Positions 16,310 through 26,179 of a DNA stretch of 26,609 bases are shown one piece after another; the stretch's first letter is position 1; each line of letters starts with the position of its first letter. The DNA is from an uncultured Bacteroides sp. (lineage in GTDB: Bacteria; Bacteroidota; Bacteroidia; Bacteroidales; Bacteroidaceae). The notes below the pieces were generated by a model, which saw only the letters and a list, made by a program, of their open reading frames with translations, was not told the origin of the DNA and ran no database searches. Location: NCBI GenBank assembly GCA_934716785.1, contig CAKUYM010000024.1, forward strand, positions 1-26,609. The letters are read 5' to 3'. Made by a program: the position numbers and the translations under genes.

Positions 16310-17902
16310 ATGAAAAAGATATATCCTCTATTTTGCACATTGTTATTCCTGTTGTTCGGAAGTATCACTGCCTGCGATGACGGCAGTCTGAGTCATGATG
16401 ATGTATATATTCCGGATCCGGTAATCATTTCAGATGAAGACGACGGATATTCATCTGAGCCTACTACGGAATCCGTGATCAAAGTAAAATTTGGCGATGG
16501 ACATGAACACCAGATGGTAGACGGGTTCGGCTGCGCTTTCGGATGGGCGGAAGCTGTATACCAATGCACACAACGCGACCAGATATTGGATGACCTCTAC
16601 GGTGATGCAGGTCTGCGTTTCAATATCTACCGCGGTGAAGTTACCGCTTCTTCTGTAGATGCCAGCGGAAATTTCAACTTCATGGAAAATGATAATTTCA
16701 ATTTGCCGGCAGATTCTCCTGAAATTGAGGCTATGTATAATGAAGTATGGAATGGAGAAAGCGGTGGCAGACAAAAGCAATATGCCCAACTATGGATCAT
16801 CAATCGATTATGCCAAAAGAAGATTAAAGATATCTACTATTTCTTTTCAGTATGGAGTCCTCCTGTTATTTACAAGAGTTATACAGATGGAGAAGAACAT
16901 ACATTGGGAAAAGGAGCCTTCAATCCTGATAAAAGTGTGGAATGTGCTCAATGGCTGACGTCATTCTGCAAAACATTCAAGAATAAATTCGGAATCAATG
17001 TTTATGGAATTTCCGGTTGGAACGAGCCCGACCGTGCAATGGGCGGATGGTCCGGATGTCTATGGGACTACAAAGATATGGCCGACTTTACTCATAACCA
17101 TCTAAGACCGACTTTGAATGCAGAAGGTCTGTCTGATACCAAAATAATTTATTGCGAGGCTGCTTGGTGGCAACCTGCCGTTGAGTGGATGGATAAAACT
17201 TTCAACTATATGCCTGAGCTGGCAAATGATGATATCGTAGCAGCCGGGCACGGATATTCTACAGTTACAGCCAGCATCCAACCGATGAAATCCGCCGAAG
17301 ACAGGGGAGTGCATGTATGGCAAACGGAAACATGTGACGACAAAACCCGTTTCGAGACTTGGGATGATGCTATAAAATGGGCTGAAAACTATCAAAACTA
17401 CATGACAAGAGCCAATACCAGTGCCATTGTCTGGTGGGCCGGCGCACGCCAATGTTCCATAACCGGAGAGAATCTGATTCAGACTATCGGATGGCCTATC
17501 AGCCGCTCCTTCTATCGCGTAGAGCGTTATTATTCTATCGGGCAGTTCTCCAGATATATTCCGCGTGATTCGCGCCGAGTGGACGTAGAAAAGATATCTA
17601 CCAATACAAATAGAATCCCCAAGGCACTGACCGCTTCTGCATATATTAAAGATGATACTTACACCATCGTTTTAGTGAACAGTTCCAAGACGATGTCTGT
17701 AGATGCATTGGTGGAAGTTGACGGTTTTAATATTGAAAGCATGGTATCATATACTTCAAATGCAAGTGTGAAGTGGCTACGCAAAAAACATAATCCGTCC
17801 ATAAGTGGCAAACGTTCGATTATTATACCCAAGTTCAGTGTTGTCACCATCCAAGGTAGATTTGGCGAAAAAGGAGATGAAACAGTAACTGTAATAGAAT
17901 AA
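16310..17902 (+). CDS. Glycoside hydrolase family 30 lipoprotein
   Basis: A retaining beta-glycosidase, 530 residues from the chosen start. The frame is open from an ATG at 16277 (inside susD) with further ATGs at 16289 and 16310. I choose 16310 because it yields a normal signal peptide MKKIYPLFC.. ending in lipobox ITAC. The Cys is followed by DDGSLSHDD, an acidic surface-export-type stretch. Numbering from 16277, GH30 features are the MVDGFGCAFGWAEA opening strand (80-93), acid/base Glu250 in GWNEPD, GHGYS (324-328) and nucleophile Glu351 in WQTETCDD, then a C-terminal beta-sandwich (about 435-530). The subfamily cannot be fixed by eye: GH30 includes beta-1,6-glucanases, xylanases, galactanases and glucosylceramidases. 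Position after SusC/SusD and the acidic signal suggest surface endo-cleavage of the target glycan. The adjacent GH130_1 suggests that the product contains Man-beta-1,4-Glc. Confidence 0.88.
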   Translation: MKKIYPLFCTLLFLLFGSITACDDGSLSHDDVYIPDPVIISDEDDGYSSEPTTESVIKVKFGDGHEHQMVDGFGCAFGWAEAVYQCTQRDQILDDLYGDAGLRFNIYRGEVTASSVDASGNFNFMENDNFNLPADSPEIEAMYNEVWNGESGGRQKQYAQLWIINRLCQKKIKDIYYFFSVWSPPVIYKSYTDGEEHTLGKGAFNPDKSVECAQWLTSFCKTFKNKFGINVYGISGWNEPDRAMGGWSGCLWDYKDMADFTHNHLRPTLNAEGLSDTKIIYCEAAWWQPAVEWMDKTFNYMPELANDDIVAAGHGYSTVTASIQPMKSAEDRGVHVWQTETCDDKTRFETWDDAIKWAENYQNYMTRANTSAIVWWAGARQCSITGENLIQTIGWPISRSFYRVERYYSIGQFSRYIPRDSRRVDVEKISTNTNRIPKALTASAYIKDDTYTIVLVNSSKTMSVDALVEVDGFNIESMVSYTSNASVKWLRKKHNPSISGKRSIIIPKFSVVTIQGRFGEKGDETVTVIE

Positions 17903-17918
17903 CTAATTAGAATTTATA

Positions 17919-19391
17919 TTGATGAAAAGAAACATTATATGTATGGTGGGAACTTTATTAAGTTCCGTCATATTGGCACTCGGCTGCTCAAACGATGATG
18001 TTCCGACATATAGCGAAGTGGCTGTTGACCGAACTGATGTCTTCATACAAGCAGATGGAGAACACCCCGTAGCGGAAGTTAATATAACGAATGGCAACGG
18101 GAACTATAAAGTAACAGTTGCTGATGAAAATATAGCAACAGCAACCTTAAATGGTACACGTGTCATAATCAACGGAGTAAAAAACGGAGAGACAACCGCC
18201 ACCATTATGGACTGGACAAGACATTCTACTGTAATCAACATAAAAGTAAAGGAAGATTTCGAGTTGAAGGTAAGTCAGCAAGAAGTAACTCTCTTCTTGG
18301 ATGAAGAAGATATGACTACAACATTAGTCAATATCGTCAGTGGTAACGGTGACTACCAAGTGGAAAGCAGCAATAGCGAAGTAGCTACTGCCGAATTGAC
18401 CAAAGACGGCAAAATATTGATAACCGCACTTTCCAGTGATTTCTGTGATGTAATCGTAACCGATGCCGATGGTAATAAAACAACCATAAAAGTCGGAGTC
18501 TGTGATAAGCATCTGATACTTGAAAATATGACAGGAAAAGCTTGTGTGGCAGGCCAGACCTTAGATATCGGAATTGCATCGGGCAATGGTGGATATTCAG
18601 TAGTCTGCGAGACTCCGGAAATTGCCACTGCCGAAATAATAGATGATATCATTAGAATTACGGGAATCTCCAAAGGCGAAGTCAATGTTACTATTACTGA
18701 CAGGATGAGACTTACTGTTACCATAAAAATAAAAATAGCAGAAGACTTTATCTTAGAAACCACTGCAATCAATAATCTTTGGATCGGAGAGAAACAAGAA
18801 ATCAATATAACAGATGGTAGCGGAAATTATACCATTAACTCCGGTTCGTACATCACATGTACTCTCTCGGACGATAAATCCAAACTGGTAGTAGATGGCA
18901 TCAAGGAAAAAATAGCCCTCAACCAAACCATCAAGATTACCGATAACATACTTGAAAAAACAATAGAGATAAGTATAGGAGAGGTCAATTATCAATTCAA
19001 AGAATATGGCATAGCCAGATGGTATGTTCAGGGTGTTTTATCTACTATTCCATACAGCTATATTGCAACAGAAGACGGCAGAGAGCACATTAAAGTGGGG
19101 ACTGGCAAATCAAGTACAACCAACAACGCACTCAATGGTTATCATATATCTTTCGGCGGCGGACGTGAAGTCGGTATGAAAGAATCTCCAGTGCTATATA
19201 CAACCAAGGGTGCCGGTGCCTTCGGCATAGGTGGCGGAGGAGACGATAAAGCCATTACTATCACCGATCTTGAAATTGTTCAACGGGAGTACACTAAAGA
19301 TGCGGATGAAGCTGACGGTAAAGGTAAATTCTGGTTCAGATTCAAAGAAGAAGGTAAAGAAGAATATTCATACATTATCACCTGGTTCTAA
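17919..19391 (+). CDS. Four-repeat Ig/BACON-like surface lipoprotein, presumed glycan-binding protein
   Basis: 490-residue lipoprotein: lipobox LALGC with Cys23, then SNDDVPTYSE. Four consecutive beta-rich repeats of about 80 residues follow (about 34-112, 113-194, 195-275, 276-354). Each has a GNG-Y or SGNY turn and, in the first three, an (I/V)ATAE/T segment and a closing ITGISKGE or INGVKNGE-type strand. They resemble BACON or Ig-like spacer domains. The C-terminal domain (355-490) is different, with Trp/Tyr-rich ARWYVQGVLSTIPYSY and a Gly-rich FGIGGGGDD stretch, and is the likely ligand-binding part. It sits in the position of SusE/F or other surface glycan-binding proteins, directly after GH30 (16-bp gap). 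I recognise no named family. Function is inferred from position and architecture. Confidence 0.75.
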   Translation: MMKRNIICMVGTLLSSVILALGCSNDDVPTYSEVAVDRTDVFIQADGEHPVAEVNITNGNGNYKVTVADENIATATLNGTRVIINGVKNGETTATIMDWTRHSTVINIKVKEDFELKVSQQEVTLFLDEEDMTTTLVNIVSGNGDYQVESSNSEVATAELTKDGKILITALSSDFCDVIVTDADGNKTTIKVGVCDKHLILENMTGKACVAGQTLDIGIASGNGGYSVVCETPEIATAEIIDDIIRITGISKGEVNVTITDRMRLTVTIKIKIAEDFILETTAINNLWIGEKQEINITDGSGNYTINSGSYITCTLSDDKSKLVVDGIKEKIALNQTIKITDNILEKTIEISIGEVNYQFKEYGIARWYVQGVLSTIPYSYIATEDGREHIKVGTGKSSTTNNALNGYHISFGGGREVGMKESPVLYTTKGAGAFGIGGGGDDKAITITDLEIVQREYTKDADEADGKGKFWFRFKEEGKEEYSYIITWF

Positions 19392-19412
19392 TAGATTTAG
19401 TACAACGACTCC

Positions 19413-19438
19413 ACCGGAAGTGCCCCCACACTTCCGGT
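19413..19438 (+). other. Intra-operon stem-loop between surface and cytoplasmic genes
   Basis: ACCGGAAGTG (19413-19422), CCCCCA loop, CACTTCCGGT (19429-19438) form a perfect 10-bp stem. No T run follows, so it is more likely an mRNA-stability or processing hairpin, or a weak attenuator, separating the outer-membrane genes from the GH130/symporter pair. Confidence 0.55.
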
Positions 19439-19471
19439 ATCTTCGAAATTTGAAAAAGAAAGCGATTCACT

Positions 19472-20665
19472 ATGAATAGAATTTATGACAACAGAATATA
19501 TCTTCTTGAAGAGGCATATGAGATTCTGATAAACCGTCCTAATAAAAGTATCCTGCCCGGCAACGGGATTTTTGAAAGGTATAAGTATCCGGTCCTGACC
19601 AATGCACATGCTCCTATCAAATGGCGCTATAATTTAAACCCCGAAACCAATCCATACCTGATGGAACGAATCGGAGTCAATGCCGTGCTCAATGCCGGAG
19701 CCATCAAGCTGAATAAGAAATATTTCATTATAGCTCGTGTAGAAGGAAACGACCGTAAATCATTTTTTGCCATTGCCGAAAGCCCTAACGGCATAGACAA
19801 TTTCCGTTTTTGGGAATATCCGATACAACTGCCGGATACGGACCCATCGGAAACAAATGTTTACGACATGCGTCTGACAGCACACGAAGACGGTTGGATT
19901 TACGGCATCTTTTGTAGCGAAAGCCTTGATCCGAACGCCAGTCCGGGCGATTTATCTTCTGCCATTGCCAAAGCCGGCATTGTCCGTACCAAAAACTTGA
20001 AAGATTGGGAACGTCTGCCCAACCTGATTTCCAAGAGCCAACAACGCAATGTAGTCCTGCATCCGGAATTCGTAAACGGCAAATATGCCCTATACACCCG
20101 TCCGCAAGACAGCTTTATCAATGCTGGCAATGGTGGAGGTATCGGGTGGACACTCATAGACGACATAACACATGCAGAAGTAAAAGAAGAAACCATCATC
20201 AACCGCCGTCACTACCATACGATAAAAGAGGCGAAGAATGGCGAGGGACCTCATCCTATCAAGACCTCTAAAGGATGGTTGCATCTCGCTCATGGTGTAC
20301 GGACTTGTGCCGCCGGACTGCGTTATGTACTTTATCTGTATATGACTTCCTTGGAAGATCCGACAAGAACAATCGCCGAACCGGGCGGATATCTGTTGGC
20401 TCCGGTTGATGAAGAAAGAATTGGTGACGTATCTAATGTGGTCTTCTCCAATGGCTGGATTGCAGATGAAGACGGAACGGTATACATCTACTATGCATCT
20501 TCGGATACCCGTATGCATGTAGCAACTTCTACCATCGACAGGTTGATAGATTATTGTTTCCACACTCCGGCAGACGGTTTACGTTCTGCTGCTTCCGTAG
20601 AGAGTATCTGCAAACTCATAGAAGCCAACAAATATATTGTGACAGAAGAATATGTGAATATATGA
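19472..20665 (+). CDS. 4-O-beta-D-mannosyl-D-glucose phosphorylase (GH130 subfamily 1)
   Basis: 397-residue cytoplasmic enzyme (no signal peptide) that splits Man-beta-1,4-Glc with inorganic phosphate into alpha-Man-1-P and glucose. It strongly resembles the characterised Bacteroides fragilis mannosylglucose phosphorylase as I remember it. Shared blocks are [113 protein letters not shown] and [14 protein letters not shown]. General acid Asp132 (YDMR) corresponds to Asp131 of that enzyme. The B. fragilis mannan pathway pairs it with a mannobiose 2-epimerase, but none is present here. The gene overlaps the symporter start by 4 bp (ATGA), so import and phosphorolysis are probably co-translated. 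Confidence 0.92.
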   Translation: MNRIYDNRIYLLEEAYEILINRPNKSILPGNGIFERYKYPVLTNAHAPIKWRYNLNPETNPYLMERIGVNAVLNAGAIKLNKKYFIIARVEGNDRKSFFAIAESPNGIDNFRFWEYPIQLPDTDPSETNVYDMRLTAHEDGWIYGIFCSESLDPNASPGDLSSAIAKAGIVRTKNLKDWERLPNLISKSQQRNVVLHPEFVNGKYALYTRPQDSFINAGNGGGIGWTLIDDITHAEVKEETIINRRHYHTIKEAKNGEGPHPIKTSKGWLHLAHGVRTCAAGLRYVLYLYMTSLEDPTRTIAEPGGYLLAPVDEERIGDVSNVVFSNGWIADEDGTVYIYYASSDTRMHVATSTIDRLIDYCFHTPADGLRSAASVESICKLIEANKYIVTEEYVNI

Positions 20666-22551
20666 AACTACACACTGCCGACCTTCTCATTATATGCGCC
20701 TATCTTATCGCAATGATTGTTATCGGACTCATCTTGAAAAAGCGGGCTGCACAAAATATGGACTCCTATTTCTTAGGTGGAAAATCATTGCCTTTCTATA
20801 TGTTAGGACTGTCCAATGCATCCGGAATGTTTGATATTACAGGTACAATGCTGATGGTATATTGGGCATTTGCCTACGGTTTCAAAAGCCTATGGATTCC
20901 TTGGCTATGGCCGGTATTCAACCAAATATTCCTGATGGTCTATCTGTCTGTATGGCTACGCCGTTCCAATGTGCTCACCGGTGCCGAATGGATTAAGACC
21001 CGTTTCGGAGAGGGGAAAGGCTCCACACTTTCACACACGATTGTTATCATATTCGCATTGCTTAGCGTACTCGGTTTCTTAAGTTACGGTTTCATAGGCA
21101 TTGGCAAATTTATGGAGATATTTATCCCTTGGGAAATCATCTCCCCTCTTATTCCCTTTAATGTTCCGATAGAATACGTTCCCCATGTATACGGCATTTT
21201 CTTTACCGCAATCGCCACTTTCTATGTGATGCTCGGCGGTATGTTGAGCATTGTATGGACAGATGTCGTTCAGTTTCTGATAATGACGGTGGCAGGTATT
21301 GTTATCGTTGGCATTGGCATGCACATGGTGGCACCAGACATGATTCGCTCATTTGTTCCCGCCGGATGGGATTCGCCTTTCTTCGGGTGGACACTTGATA
21401 TCGACTGGAGCAACAAGATGAATCTTCTTATCGGACGAATGGCAAACGAGCCTTACAGCCTGATAAGCATTTTTGTCATGATGGCCCTGCTGAAAGGTAT
21501 ATTCATGAGTATGGCAGGTCCTGCACCCAACTATGACATGCAGAAGATTCTCTCCTGCAAATCTCCCAAAGAAGCAGCCATGATGAGCGGTTCTGTTTCG
21601 GTGGTATTGTTAATTCCCCGCTACCTGATGATTATGGGATTCGCCCTGTTGGCTATTTACTTCTTTAAAGAAGATGGCGGATTGACACAGATGGAGATGA
21701 CACGAATGGACTTCGAGACTATCCTCCCCCATCTGATTACCCGCTATGTACCCGCTGGGTTATCCGGTTTGTTGCTGGCAGGACTACTGGCGGCTTTCAT
21801 GTCTACTTTCGCCTCTACCGTAAATGCCGCTCCTGCATATATTGTGAACGATATTTATCTGAAATACATCAATCCCAAAGCCAGTGTAAAGACACAGATA
21901 CGCAGCAGTTATATTATTTCCGTAGCAGTAGTAGCAATCAGCACCATTATAGGATTCTTTCTGAAAGACATCAATGAAATCTTCCAATGGATTGTGGGTG
22001 CGCTCTTTGGCGGGTACATTGCAGCAAACGTTCTGAAGTGGCATTGGTGGCGCTTCAACGGCGAAGGTTATTTCTGGGGAATGGCTGCCGGAGTAATAGC
22101 AGCAATCATCATAAAATTCACCGTTCCCGATGCATGGGTGCTCTATTTCTTCCCTGTCCTGTTCGGTATATCATTGATAGGCTGCATTGCAGGCACTTAC
22201 AGTGCTCCTCCCACAGATGAAGAAACACTTGTCAATTTTTACATCCGTGTACGCCCTTGGGGATGGTGGAAGCCGATCGAGGAAAAAACATTGGCTCGTT
22301 ATCCGCATATCCGTCCGAACAGAAACTTCAAGAGAGATGCTTTCAATGTAGCAATCGGCATCATCTGGCAATGCAGCCTTACCATCATTCCGATGTATCT
22401 CATCGTCCGCGGGCAACTGGGACTTTGGAGTTCTATCGCCTTGCTTTTGGTTACTACATTAATATTGAGAAAAACGTGGTACCAACCATTGTGCAGAGAA
22501 GAAATACGCTACAATGAGGAAATGAAAGAGATAAAGCAAATGCCCGACTAA
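20662..22551 (+). CDS. Sodium:solute symporter (SSS) family permease
   Basis: 629-residue inner-membrane protein with roughly 13-15 transmembrane helices. I use the ATG at 20662 ([18 protein letters not shown]), which overlaps the GH130 stop. The frame extends 36 codons upstream, but that part duplicates coding sequence of GH130 and lacks membrane character. SSS hallmarks are the first helix followed by the [19 protein letters not shown] loop, and the helix-8 region [23 protein letters not shown], whose Ser/Thr residues usually help form the sodium site. A long cytoplasmic segment with [12 protein letters not shown] near the C terminus is typical of Bacteroidetes sugar symporters. It probably imports the disaccharide used by GH130_1, a role known for symporters in B. 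fragilis-type mannan clusters. It is the last gene of the PUL. Confidence 0.9.
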   Translation: MKLHTADLLIICAYLIAMIVIGLILKKRAAQNMDSYFLGGKSLPFYMLGLSNASGMFDITGTMLMVYWAFAYGFKSLWIPWLWPVFNQIFLMVYLSVWLRRSNVLTGAEWIKTRFGEGKGSTLSHTIVIIFALLSVLGFLSYGFIGIGKFMEIFIPWEIISPLIPFNVPIEYVPHVYGIFFTAIATFYVMLGGMLSIVWTDVVQFLIMTVAGIVIVGIGMHMVAPDMIRSFVPAGWDSPFFGWTLDIDWSNKMNLLIGRMANEPYSLISIFVMMALLKGIFMSMAGPAPNYDMQKILSCKSPKEAAMMSGSVSVVLLIPRYLMIMGFALLAIYFFKEDGGLTQMEMTRMDFETILPHLITRYVPAGLSGLLLAGLLAAFMSTFASTVNAAPAYIVNDIYLKYINPKASVKTQIRSSYIISVAVVAISTIIGFFLKDINEIFQWIVGALFGGYIAANVLKWHWWRFNGEGYFWGMAAGVIAAIIIKFTVPDAWVLYFFPVLFGISLIGCIAGTYSAPPTDEETLVNFYIRVRPWGWWKPIEEKTLARYPHIRPNRNFKRDAFNVAIGIIWQCSLTIIPMYLIVRGQLGLWSSIALLLVTTLILRKTWYQPLCREEIRYNEEMKEIKQMPD

Positions 22552-22606
22552 CACCTTAAAAGTTGCTTGTAGAGACTTATCTTATGCAGTTTTTACCACC
22601 CTGCAC

Positions 22607-22637
22607 GTTGTAATTTGAAGATTATCACGTATCTTTG
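22607..22637 (+). promoter_or_regulatory. Promoter of the GNAT-parE-coaD group
   Basis: GTTG (22607-22610) and TATCTTTG (22630-22637) are spaced close to the Bacteroides -33/-7 layout (about 25 bp between centres), 24 bp before the ATG at 22662. This marks the boundary between the PUL and the housekeeping genes. Confidence 0.55.
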
Positions 22638-22661
22638 TCACCTCAAATATAAATACGAGAT

Positions 22662-23798
22662 ATGGCTATTACAATTAAGAAAGTCACCACAAAAAGTGAG
22701 CTGAAAAAATTTATTCGTTTCAATTACAGAATGTATAAGGACAACCCTTATTCCGTGCCCGACCTCTATGATGACATGCTCAATACATTCAACAAAAAGA
22801 AAAACGCGGCATTCGAATTCTGTGAAGCGGATTATTTTTTGGCATACCAAGATGATAAAATCGTAGGGCGTGTAGCCGCTATCATCAACAACCGTGCCAA
22901 TGAGAAATGGGACTGCAAAAACGTTCGTTTCGGATGGATTGATTTCATTGACGATCCCGAAGTCTCCACCGCCCTCATCAAGACGGTAGAAGAGTGGGGA
23001 AAAGAACGGGGTATGACACATATTGTCGGTCCTCTCGGGTTTACCGATTTCGATGCGGAAGGCATGCTCATCGAGGGATTCGACCAGCTAAGCACCATGG
23101 CTACAATTTACAATTACCCCTACTATCCTATACACATGGAGAAACTCGGTTTTGAGAAAGATGCCGACTGGGTGGAATACAAAATATACGTTCCCGAAGC
23201 CATCCCCGACAAGCATAAACGTATCTCCGAACTGATTCAACGGAAATATAACCTCAAAATCAAGAAATATACATCCGGAAAGAAATTGGCTAAAGACTAC
23301 GGGCAAAAGATATTCGAACTGATGAACGAAGCCTATAGCCCCTTGTACGGTTATTCGCCATTATCTCAAAGACAGATTGACCAATACGTGAAGATGTACT
23401 TACCTATTCTCGACTTGCGTATGGTAACGCTTATTACCGATGCCAACGACGAACTGGTCTGCGTAGGTATATCCATGCCATCGCTTGCCGAAGCCCTGCA
23501 AAAGTCACACGGACGCCTGTTGCCTTTCGGATGGTTCTACCTGTTGAAAGCATTGTTCATGAAACGCCGTGCCAAAATGCTTGATCTGCTACTTGTCGCA
23601 GTAAAACCGGAATATCAGAACAAGGGAGTCAACGCTTTATTATTTTCCGATTTAATTCCGGTTTATCAAAAATTAGGTTTTATATTTGCAGAAAGCAATC
23701 CCGAGCTCGAACTGAACGGGAAAGTTCAAGCCCAATGGGATTACTTTGAGACTCAACAACATAAGCGCCGCCGTGCGTTCATCAAAGAGATAAAATAA
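22662..23798 (+). CDS. GNAT-superfamily N-acetyltransferase-like protein (YghO-like)
   Basis: 378-residue soluble protein with two halves. The N-terminal half (about 1-170) starts ITIKKVTTKSELKKFIRFNYRMY and includes VGRVAAIINNRAN and GPLGFTDFDAEGML. The C-terminal half (about 200-378) has a GNAT-like acetyl-CoA region LLLVAVKPEYQNKGVNALL, with Gln-x-x-Gly in the pyrophosphate loop. It resembles a widespread conserved family that includes E. coli YghO. The acceptor substrate is unknown. It is 9 bp upstream of parE and seems to lead the transcription unit, with a promoter at 22607-22637. Co-transcription with topoisomerase IV and coaD does not by itself tell its function. Confidence 0.82.
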   Translation: MAITIKKVTTKSELKKFIRFNYRMYKDNPYSVPDLYDDMLNTFNKKKNAAFEFCEADYFLAYQDDKIVGRVAAIINNRANEKWDCKNVRFGWIDFIDDPEVSTALIKTVEEWGKERGMTHIVGPLGFTDFDAEGMLIEGFDQLSTMATIYNYPYYPIHMEKLGFEKDADWVEYKIYVPEAIPDKHKRISELIQRKYNLKIKKYTSGKKLAKDYGQKIFELMNEAYSPLYGYSPLSQRQIDQYVKMYLPILDLRMVTLITDANDELVCVGISMPSLAEALQKSHGRLLPFGWFYLLKALFMKRRAKMLDLLLVAVKPEYQNKGVNALLFSDLIPVYQKLGFIFAESNPELELNGKVQAQWDYFETQQHKRRRAFIKEIK

Positions 23799-23807
23799 GA
23801 AACAGCT

Positions 23808-25685
23808 ATGGAAGAGAACGAATTGATATCTGTAGACAACAACAATGCAGTAGAGTACACTGACGATAACATCCGCCACTTGAGTGACATGGAGCATGTC
23901 CGCACACGTCCCGGTATGTATATCGGCAGACTGGGCGACGGCACGCATGCCGAAGACGGAATCTATGTCCTCCTGAAAGAAGTAATTGACAACAGTATTG
24001 ACGAGTTCAAAATGCAAGCCGGTAAGAAAATTGAGATTACCGTCGAAGAGAGTCTTCGTATCAGTGTCCGCGACTACGGGCGAGGCATTCCGCAAGGAAA
24101 ATTGATCGAAGCCGTCAGCATGCTGAATACCGGCGGTAAATATGACAGCAAAGCATTCAAGAAAAGTGTCGGGCTGAACGGTGTCGGCGTAAAGGCCGTC
24201 AACGCGCTAAGTTCGCGTTTCGAAGTACGCAGCTACCGCGACGGCAAGGTACGTACCGCCATCTTCTCCAAAGGAGTCCTGCTGTCAGACAACACACAAG
24301 ACACCGAAGAGGAAAATGGTACATATATCTTCTTCGAACCGGACAATACATTATTCCTGAACTATAGTTTCAAGCCCGAATTTATTGAAACGATGCTACG
24401 TAACTATACGTACCTCAATACTGGGCTTGCCATCATTTATAACGGCCACCGCATCCTGTCGCGCAATGGTCTTGTCGACCTTCTGAACGATAATATGACG
24501 GCAACCGGACTTTATCCGATTATCCACCTGAAAGGGGAAGATATCGAGATAGCTTTCACCCACACCGGACAATACGGAGAAGAATATTACTCTTTCGTCA
24601 ACGGCCAGCACACTACGCAGGGAGGTACGCACCAGAGTGCTTTCAAGGAACACATTGCCCGTACCATCAAGGAGTTCTTCAACAAGAACATGGACTACAC
24701 CGATATCCGTAACGGACTGGTGGCTGCCATTGCCGTCAACGTAGAGGAACCGATCTTCGAGAGTCAGACCAAGACTAAATTGGGCTCTACCAACATGGTT
24801 CCCGGTGGTGTGACAGTCAACAAATATGTAGGCGACTTTATCAAACAGGAAGTAGACAATTTCCTGCACAAACATGCTGACGTGGCCGAAGTTATCCAAC
24901 AGAAGATTCAAGAATCGGAAAAGGAACGCAAAGCTATCGCAGGTGTAACGAAACTTGCCCGCGAACGCGCCAAGAAAGCGAACCTGCACAACCGCAAGTT
25001 GCGCGACTGCCGTATCCACCTCAATGACCCGAAAGGCAAAGGTATAGAAGAAGATTCTTGCATCTTCATCACCGAGGGAGACTCTGCAAGTGGGTCTATC
25101 ACCAAAAGCCGTGATGTCAACACACAGGCAGTATTCAGTCTTCGCGGTAAACCGCTGAACTCTTTCGGGCTGACAAAGAAAGTGGTTTACGAGAATGAAG
25201 AGTTCAACCTGCTTCAAGCGGCCCTGAACATAGAAGACGGACTGGACGGATTGCGCTACAACAAAGTTATCGTAGCCACCGATGCCGATGTGGACGGTAT
25301 GCATATCCGCCTGTTACTGATCACTTTCTTCCTGCAGTTCTTCCCCGACCTTATCAAGAAGGGACATGTATATATCCTGCAGACTCCTCTGTTCCGTGTG
25401 CGCAACAAGAAAAAAACAAGTTATTGCTACAGTGAGGAAGAGCGTATCAACGCCATCGATGAATTGGGACCGAACCCCGAAATCACCCGATTCAAAGGAT
25501 TGGGAGAAATATCACCGGACGAGTTCAAGCACTTTATCGGCAAAGACATGCGTCTGGAACAGGTATCGTTGCGCAAGACAGACGCCGTAAAAGAGCTTCT
25601 TGAGTTCTACATGGGTAAAAATACCATGGAACGGCAGAACTTTATTATAGACAACTTGGTTATAGAAGAAGACTTGGCATCATGA
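23808..25685 (+). CDS. parE: DNA topoisomerase IV subunit B
   Basis: 625-residue ATPase subunit of the type IIA topoisomerase that separates daughter chromosomes. The GHKL ATP site is complete: EVIDNSIDE (58-66), DYGRGIP (89-95) and [13 protein letters not shown] (122-134). The transducer has the QTKTKLGS switch-lysine motif (320-327). The TOPRIM domain has EGDSASGS (423-430) and [10 protein letters not shown] (491-500), which bind the catalytic metal. The short C-terminal end, lacking the long insert common in GyrB, and the residue choices favour ParE over GyrB, although I cannot exclude a gyrB-like paralogue by eye. The partner parC is not in the window. The stop codon overlaps the coaD start (ATGA). 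Confidence 0.9.
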   Translation: MEENELISVDNNNAVEYTDDNIRHLSDMEHVRTRPGMYIGRLGDGTHAEDGIYVLLKEVIDNSIDEFKMQAGKKIEITVEESLRISVRDYGRGIPQGKLIEAVSMLNTGGKYDSKAFKKSVGLNGVGVKAVNALSSRFEVRSYRDGKVRTAIFSKGVLLSDNTQDTEEENGTYIFFEPDNTLFLNYSFKPEFIETMLRNYTYLNTGLAIIYNGHRILSRNGLVDLLNDNMTATGLYPIIHLKGEDIEIAFTHTGQYGEEYYSFVNGQHTTQGGTHQSAFKEHIARTIKEFFNKNMDYTDIRNGLVAAIAVNVEEPIFESQTKTKLGSTNMVPGGVTVNKYVGDFIKQEVDNFLHKHADVAEVIQQKIQESEKERKAIAGVTKLARERAKKANLHNRKLRDCRIHLNDPKGKGIEEDSCIFITEGDSASGSITKSRDVNTQAVFSLRGKPLNSFGLTKKVVYENEEFNLLQAALNIEDGLDGLRYNKVIVATDADVDGMHIRLLLITFFLQFFPDLIKKGHVYILQTPLFRVRNKKKTSYCYSEEERINAIDELGPNPEITRFKGLGEISPDEFKHFIGKDMRLEQVSLRKTDAVKELLEFYMGKNTMERQNFIIDNLVIEEDLAS

Positions 25686-26137
25686 GAAAAGCAATATTCC
25701 CGGGAACTTTCGATCCCTTCACCATCGGACATTATTCGGTAGTGAAACGTGCACTGACTTTTATGGACGAGATTGTGATAGGAATCGGTATCAACGAAAA
25801 CAAAAATACATATTTCCCCATCGAGAAAAGGGAAGAAATGATTCGGGAACTCTACAAAGACGAGCCCCGCATCACTGTGATGTCATACGATTGTCTGACA
25901 ATCGACTTTGCCAAGGAAGTTGGTGCCCGGTTCATCGTGCGTGGCATCCGTACGGTAAAGGATTTTGAATATGAAGAGACGATTGCGGATATCAACCGCA
26001 AACTGGCAGGCATTGAAACCATCCTGCTCTTTACAGAGCCTGAGCTTACTTGTGTCAGCTCGACGATTGTACGCGAATTATTAACTTACAATAAAGATAT
26101 CAGCCAATTCATTCCCGAAGGGATGAGGATAAGTTGA
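25682..26137 (+). CDS. coaD: Phosphopantetheine adenylyltransferase
   Basis: 151-residue cytoplasmic enzyme of coenzyme A synthesis, making dephospho-CoA from 4'-phosphopantetheine and ATP. The nucleotidyltransferase motif is [11 protein letters not shown] (8-18 region), where the family HxGH is present as TIGH, together with [13 protein letters not shown] (86-98) and the C-terminal SSTIVREL (126-133). Length is normal for the family (about 150-165). It overlaps parE by 4 bp, suggesting coupled translation, with the S41 protease gene starting 42 bp after its stop. Confidence 0.95.
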   Translation: MRKAIFPGTFDPFTIGHYSVVKRALTFMDEIVIGIGINENKNTYFPIEKREEMIRELYKDEPRITVMSYDCLTIDFAKEVGARFIVRGIRTVKDFEYEETIADINRKLAGIETILLFTEPELTCVSSTIVRELLTYNKDISQFIPEGMRIS

Positions 26138-26179
26138 GAAATACTGTATACCATTTACTTGACCATAAAATGTAAGATT

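Noticed and set aside
20554..20661. 36-codon N-terminal extension of the symporter
   Set aside because: It lies wholly within GH130 coding sequence and lacks membrane character; the ATG at 20662 gives a normal symporter start with a 4-bp overlap.
22585..22605. TGCAG/CTGCA stem as a terminator for the PUL
   Set aside because: A 5-bp stem with the T run in the loop rather than after it; too weak to call.
24396..25304. 302-codon minus-strand frame inside parE
   Set aside because: Antisense shadow created by codon bias of parE; parE motifs are intact on the plus strand.
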